DNA from: Geoalkalibacter subterraneus
Lineage (GTDB): Bacteria; Desulfobacterota; Desulfuromonadia; Desulfuromonadales; Geoalkalibacteraceae
Assembly: GCF_000827125.1 (NCBI RefSeq)
Contig: NZ_CP010311.1
Location: 310,001-374,000, forward strand
Reading direction: 5' to 3'
DNA length: 64,000 nucleotides
Below the pieces are notes generated by a model, which saw nothing but the letters and a program-made list of their open reading frames with translations, had not been told where the DNA came from and ran no database searches. Shown one piece after another: positions 61,563 to 64,000 of the stretch (the stretch's first letter is position 1; each line of letters starts with the position of its first letter). The translations under genes were made by a program, and so were the position numbers.

Positions 61563-64000
61563 ATGGCCGATAAAAAGAAACTTTCTCAGGACACGCAAAA
61601 TACGCTCTGGCATGCTCGCACAGTTGAGGATGTCCGACAGACGCTGAATGTCCCGGAGGAGGGGCTCTCCGACCAGGAGGCCGCAGAGCGCCTTGAGCGC
61701 TACGGCCCCAACCAGTTGCCGGCCCCGCAGAGGCGTGGGCCTCTCAAGCGGTTTTTCGTCCAGTTCCACAATCTCTTGATCTATGTCCTGCTGGGCGCGG
61801 CGATGGTGACCGCTCTGATGGGGCACTGGCTCGATTTCGGCGTGATTCTCGGCGTGGTGGTGGTCAATGCTCTGATCGGTTTTATCCAGGAGGGCAAGGC
61901 GGAGAAGGCCCTGGATTCCATTCGCGACATGCTGTCGCTGCACGCATATGTGGAACGTGACGGACATCGCCGCGAGGTTGCCGCCGAAGAGCTGGTCCCC
62001 GGAGACCTGGTTTTGCTGCAGGCCGGCGACAAGGTGCCCGCCGACATGCGGTTGATCAGGGTCAAGGATCTGCGGGTGGATGAAGCCCTTCTTACCGGCG
62101 AGTCCCAGGCGGTGGCCAAACAGGTCGACCCGGTGGAGGAGGATGCCGTGCTGGGCGACCGCCTGAGTATGGCTTACTCCGGCACGGTGGTGACCTACGG
62201 CCGGGCCTCCGGGGTGGTGGTGGCCACCGGCAAGCAGACGGAAATCGGCCGTATCAGTGAGATGCTGACAACGGTCGAAACAATCAGCACGCCCCTGTTG
62301 CGCAAGATGGATGTGTTCGCACGCCGGCTCACGGGAGCCATCATTTTGCTGGGCGTCGGCGCCTTTGCGTTCGGGATGCTGGCACGCGACTACACGATGG
62401 TGGAAATGTTCCTGGCGACGGTGGGGTTGATCGTTGCCGCTATCCCGGAGGGGCTGCCCGCCATCATCACGATCACCCTGGCTATCGGCGTACAGCGTAT
62501 GGCGCGGCGCAAGGCCATTATCCGCCGCCTACCGGCGGTGGAAACCCTGGGCGCGGTAACGGTGATCTGCTCCGATAAAACAGGGACGTTGACCCGTAAC
62601 GAAATGATGGTGCGCGATGTCGTATGCGCCGACGCCTCGTTTGAGGTCGAGGGCGACGGCTATGATCCTCATGGTGAGGTTCTGCGTGACGGCCAATCGG
62701 TCGAAGTGAGCGATTACCCGCTGCTTGGCGACCTGGCTCGTGTCGGCTTGTTGTGCAACGACTCGACGCTGGATACCGACGACAATGAGCAGTGGAGGAT
62801 TCATGGCGATCCTACCGAGGGAGCGTTGCTCACCCTGGGGCTTAAGCTCGGGCTTGACGCTGAGCGCGAAGCGGATGATCTGCCGCGCACCGACGCGATT
62901 CCCTTCGAGTCCGAGCACCGTTTTATGGCAACGCTGCATCACGATCATGAGGGCAATGCCTTTATCTTCCTCAAAGGGGCGCCGGAGCGCGTGCTGGAGC
63001 TGTGCCGCCGGCAGCGACAGGGTGATGAAGAGGTGGAGCTTGATGAGGATCTCTGGCGCGATGCTGCCGAGAAGCTTGCCGGTAACGGCCGGCGAGTTCT
63101 GGCTCTGGCCTGGCGGCAGACCGATTCCGATCGGCACGATCTCGCCTTTGATGACATCAGCGAGTTTACCCTGCTGGGGCTGGTGGGAATTACCGATCCA
63201 CCGCGCCCGGAGGCAATTGAGGCAGTCAAACGCTGTCGCACGGCAGGCATCGGCGTGAAGATGATTACCGGCGACCACGCCCGCACCGCCTTGGCCATCG
63301 GCCGGGATATGGGGATCGGCGATGGCGAGCGGGTCGTGACGGGCGCCGAAATCGAGGATGCCGCCGACGAGCGTTTATCCGAATGGGTGCGCGAGGTTGA
63401 TGTATTTGCCCGCACCAGTCCTGAGCACAAACTGCGTCTGGTGCGCGCCCTGCAGGCGAACGGCGAGATCTCCGCCATGACCGGAGACGGCGTCAACGAC
63501 GCCCCCGCCCTCAAGCGCGCCGACGTGGGGGTGGCCATGGGGATCAAGGGCACCGAGGTTTCCAAGGAGGCCTCTGAGATGGTTCTTGCCGATGACAACT
63601 TCGCCTCCATTGTCGACGCCGTGGAGGAGGGGCGCACGGTTTACGACAATATTCGCAAGTCCATCACCTTCATTCTGCCCACCAACGGCGGCGAGGCTTT
63701 TGTGCTGCTGGCGGCGATCGCCCTTGGACGGGTGATGCCGATTACGCCGGTGCAGATCCTGTGGATCAACATGATCACGGCGGTCACCCTGGCTTTGTCG
63801 CTGGCCTTCGAGCCGCCGGAGAAGGATATCATGACGCGTCCTCCCCGTCCGCCGAAGGAGCCGATCCTTTCCCTGTTTCTGGGGTGGCGTATCCTGTACG
63901 TCTCCCTGATCCTGCTGGCGGGCACTTTCGGGCTGTACATCTACGAGCGCGAAACCGGGGCCGATATCGAAGTGGCGCGCACCGTGGCGGTCAACACCCT
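61563..64000 (+). CDS. P2-type cation-transporting ATPase, C-terminus outside window
   Basis: P-type ATPase of the SERCA/PMCA-like group, 812 codons present and cut by the right edge; about 90 residues are probably missing. Features in order: N-terminal cation-ATPase domain, TGES near 178 (actuator), membrane motif PEGLP near 295, phosphorylation site DKTGTLT with Asp338, KGAPE nucleotide-binding segment, and the hinge TGDGVNDAPALKRADVGVAMG near 640. PEGLP and overall similarity fit Ca2+ or Na+/K+-type pumps rather than heavy-metal pumps, since no CPC motif is seen. ATG 61563 follows AAGGAGG. The ion is inferred. Confidence 0.95.
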   Translation, partial: MADKKKLSQDTQNTLWHARTVEDVRQTLNVPEEGLSDQEAAERLERYGPNQLPAPQRRGPLKRFFVQFHNLLIYVLLGAAMVTALMGHWLDFGVILGVVVVNALIGFIQEGKAEKALDSIRDMLSLHAYVERDGHRREVAAEELVPGDLVLLQAGDKVPADMRLIRVKDLRVDEALLTGESQAVAKQVDPVEEDAVLGDRLSMAYSGTVVTYGRASGVVVATGKQTEIGRISEMLTTVETISTPLLRKMDVFARRLTGAIILLGVGAFAFGMLARDYTMVEMFLATVGLIVAAIPEGLPAIITITLAIGVQRMARRKAIIRRLPAVETLGAVTVICSDKTGTLTRNEMMVRDVVCADASFEVEGDGYDPHGEVLRDGQSVEVSDYPLLGDLARVGLLCNDSTLDTDDNEQWRIHGDPTEGALLTLGLKLGLDAEREADDLPRTDAIPFESEHRFMATLHHDHEGNAFIFLKGAPERVLELCRRQRQGDEEVELDEDLWRDAAEKLAGNGRRVLALAWRQTDSDRHDLAFDDISEFTLLGLVGITDPPRPEAIEAVKRCRTAGIGVKMITGDHARTALAIGRDMGIGDGERVVTGAEIEDAADERLSEWVREVDVFARTSPEHKLRLVRALQANGEISAMTGDGVNDAPALKRADVGVAMGIKGTEVSKEASEMVLADDNFASIVDAVEEGRTVYDNIRKSITFILPTNGGEAFVLLAAIALGRVMPITPVQILWINMITAVTLALSLAFEPPEKDIMTRPPRPPKEPILSLFLGWRILYVSLILLAGTFGLYIYERETGADIEVARTVAVNT

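Overview
The window looks like a chromosomal segment of a GC-rich anaerobic deltaproteobacterium, most likely of the Desulfuromonadales (Geobacter/Desulfuromonas relatives). The pointers are an SfrB/SfrA-type soluble NADPH:acceptor oxidoreductase pair, a multiheme periplasmic nitrate reductase module of the napM-A-D-G-H type, a haem-c sensor protein, a fused homocysteine methyltransferase/MTHF reductase, a NtrC-type two-component pair and NosL- and DUF116-family proteins. The placement rests on gene content and remembered family patterns; no search was run.

Layout. 1-5.5 kb: a catalase cut by the left edge, a hot-dog thioesterase, a small DUF protein, then groES-groEL with a perfect CIRCE operator, and a lipoprotein. 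5.7-16.4 kb: a mostly plus-strand housekeeping run (class V aminotransferase, def-fmt, DUF116, htpX, rsmB, rpe, a CoA-type Nudix hydrolase, a haem/HAMP/PAS sensor without output domain, metH/metF fusion) closed by a convergent glutaredoxin. 16.5-30 kb: a lipoprotein, sfrB-sfrA, then mltG, plsY, tRNA-Pro and moeA on the minus strand, and nosL-like, pgi, a RelA/SpoT-TPR protein and a dihydroorotate-dehydrogenase-like protein on plus.

30-37.3 kb is an accessory island. Two almost identical 976-bp elements, each encoding a Y1 (REP-associated) transposase, lie in direct orientation on both sides of a complete minus-strand nap module (tetraheme cytochrome, napA, napD, napG, napH). A third, 3'-truncated copy abuts the second. 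A 91-bp imperfect palindrome and a terminator split napA from napDGH. 37.4-43.8 kb: a histidine kinase/sigma-54 regulator pair, an LTA-synthase-like membrane protein and glycerate kinase.

43.8-53.2 kb (minus strand): tRNA-Ala, then a complete 2775-bp insertion sequence with 17-bp inverted ends and a 9-bp target duplication. It carries a DDE transposase and a DUF4338 (DruA-like) protein. It sits in the last codons of a GAF histidine kinase and just upstream of the tRNA promoter. Beyond it are dksA, lspA, ileS and a 55-aa ribbon-helix-helix protein. 53.7-64 kb (plus): an eight-gene, translationally coupled Mrp-like cation/proton antiporter operon with an unusual composition (E, F, G, MbhD-MrpB fusion, C and three large NuoL/M/N-type subunits), a lipid-A-deacylase-like barrel and a P2-type cation ATPase cut by the right edge.

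Functional links: moeA supplies cofactor for both NapA and the molybdopterin-type SfrA. Respiration (nap, sfr), ion homeostasis (Mrp, P-type ATPase) and stringent/stress control (RelA-TPR, DksA, GroESL/HrcA, HtpX) dominate. The most unusual items are the IS carrying a DruA-like gene, the repeat-flanked nap module with its internal palindrome, and the rearranged Mrp operon.
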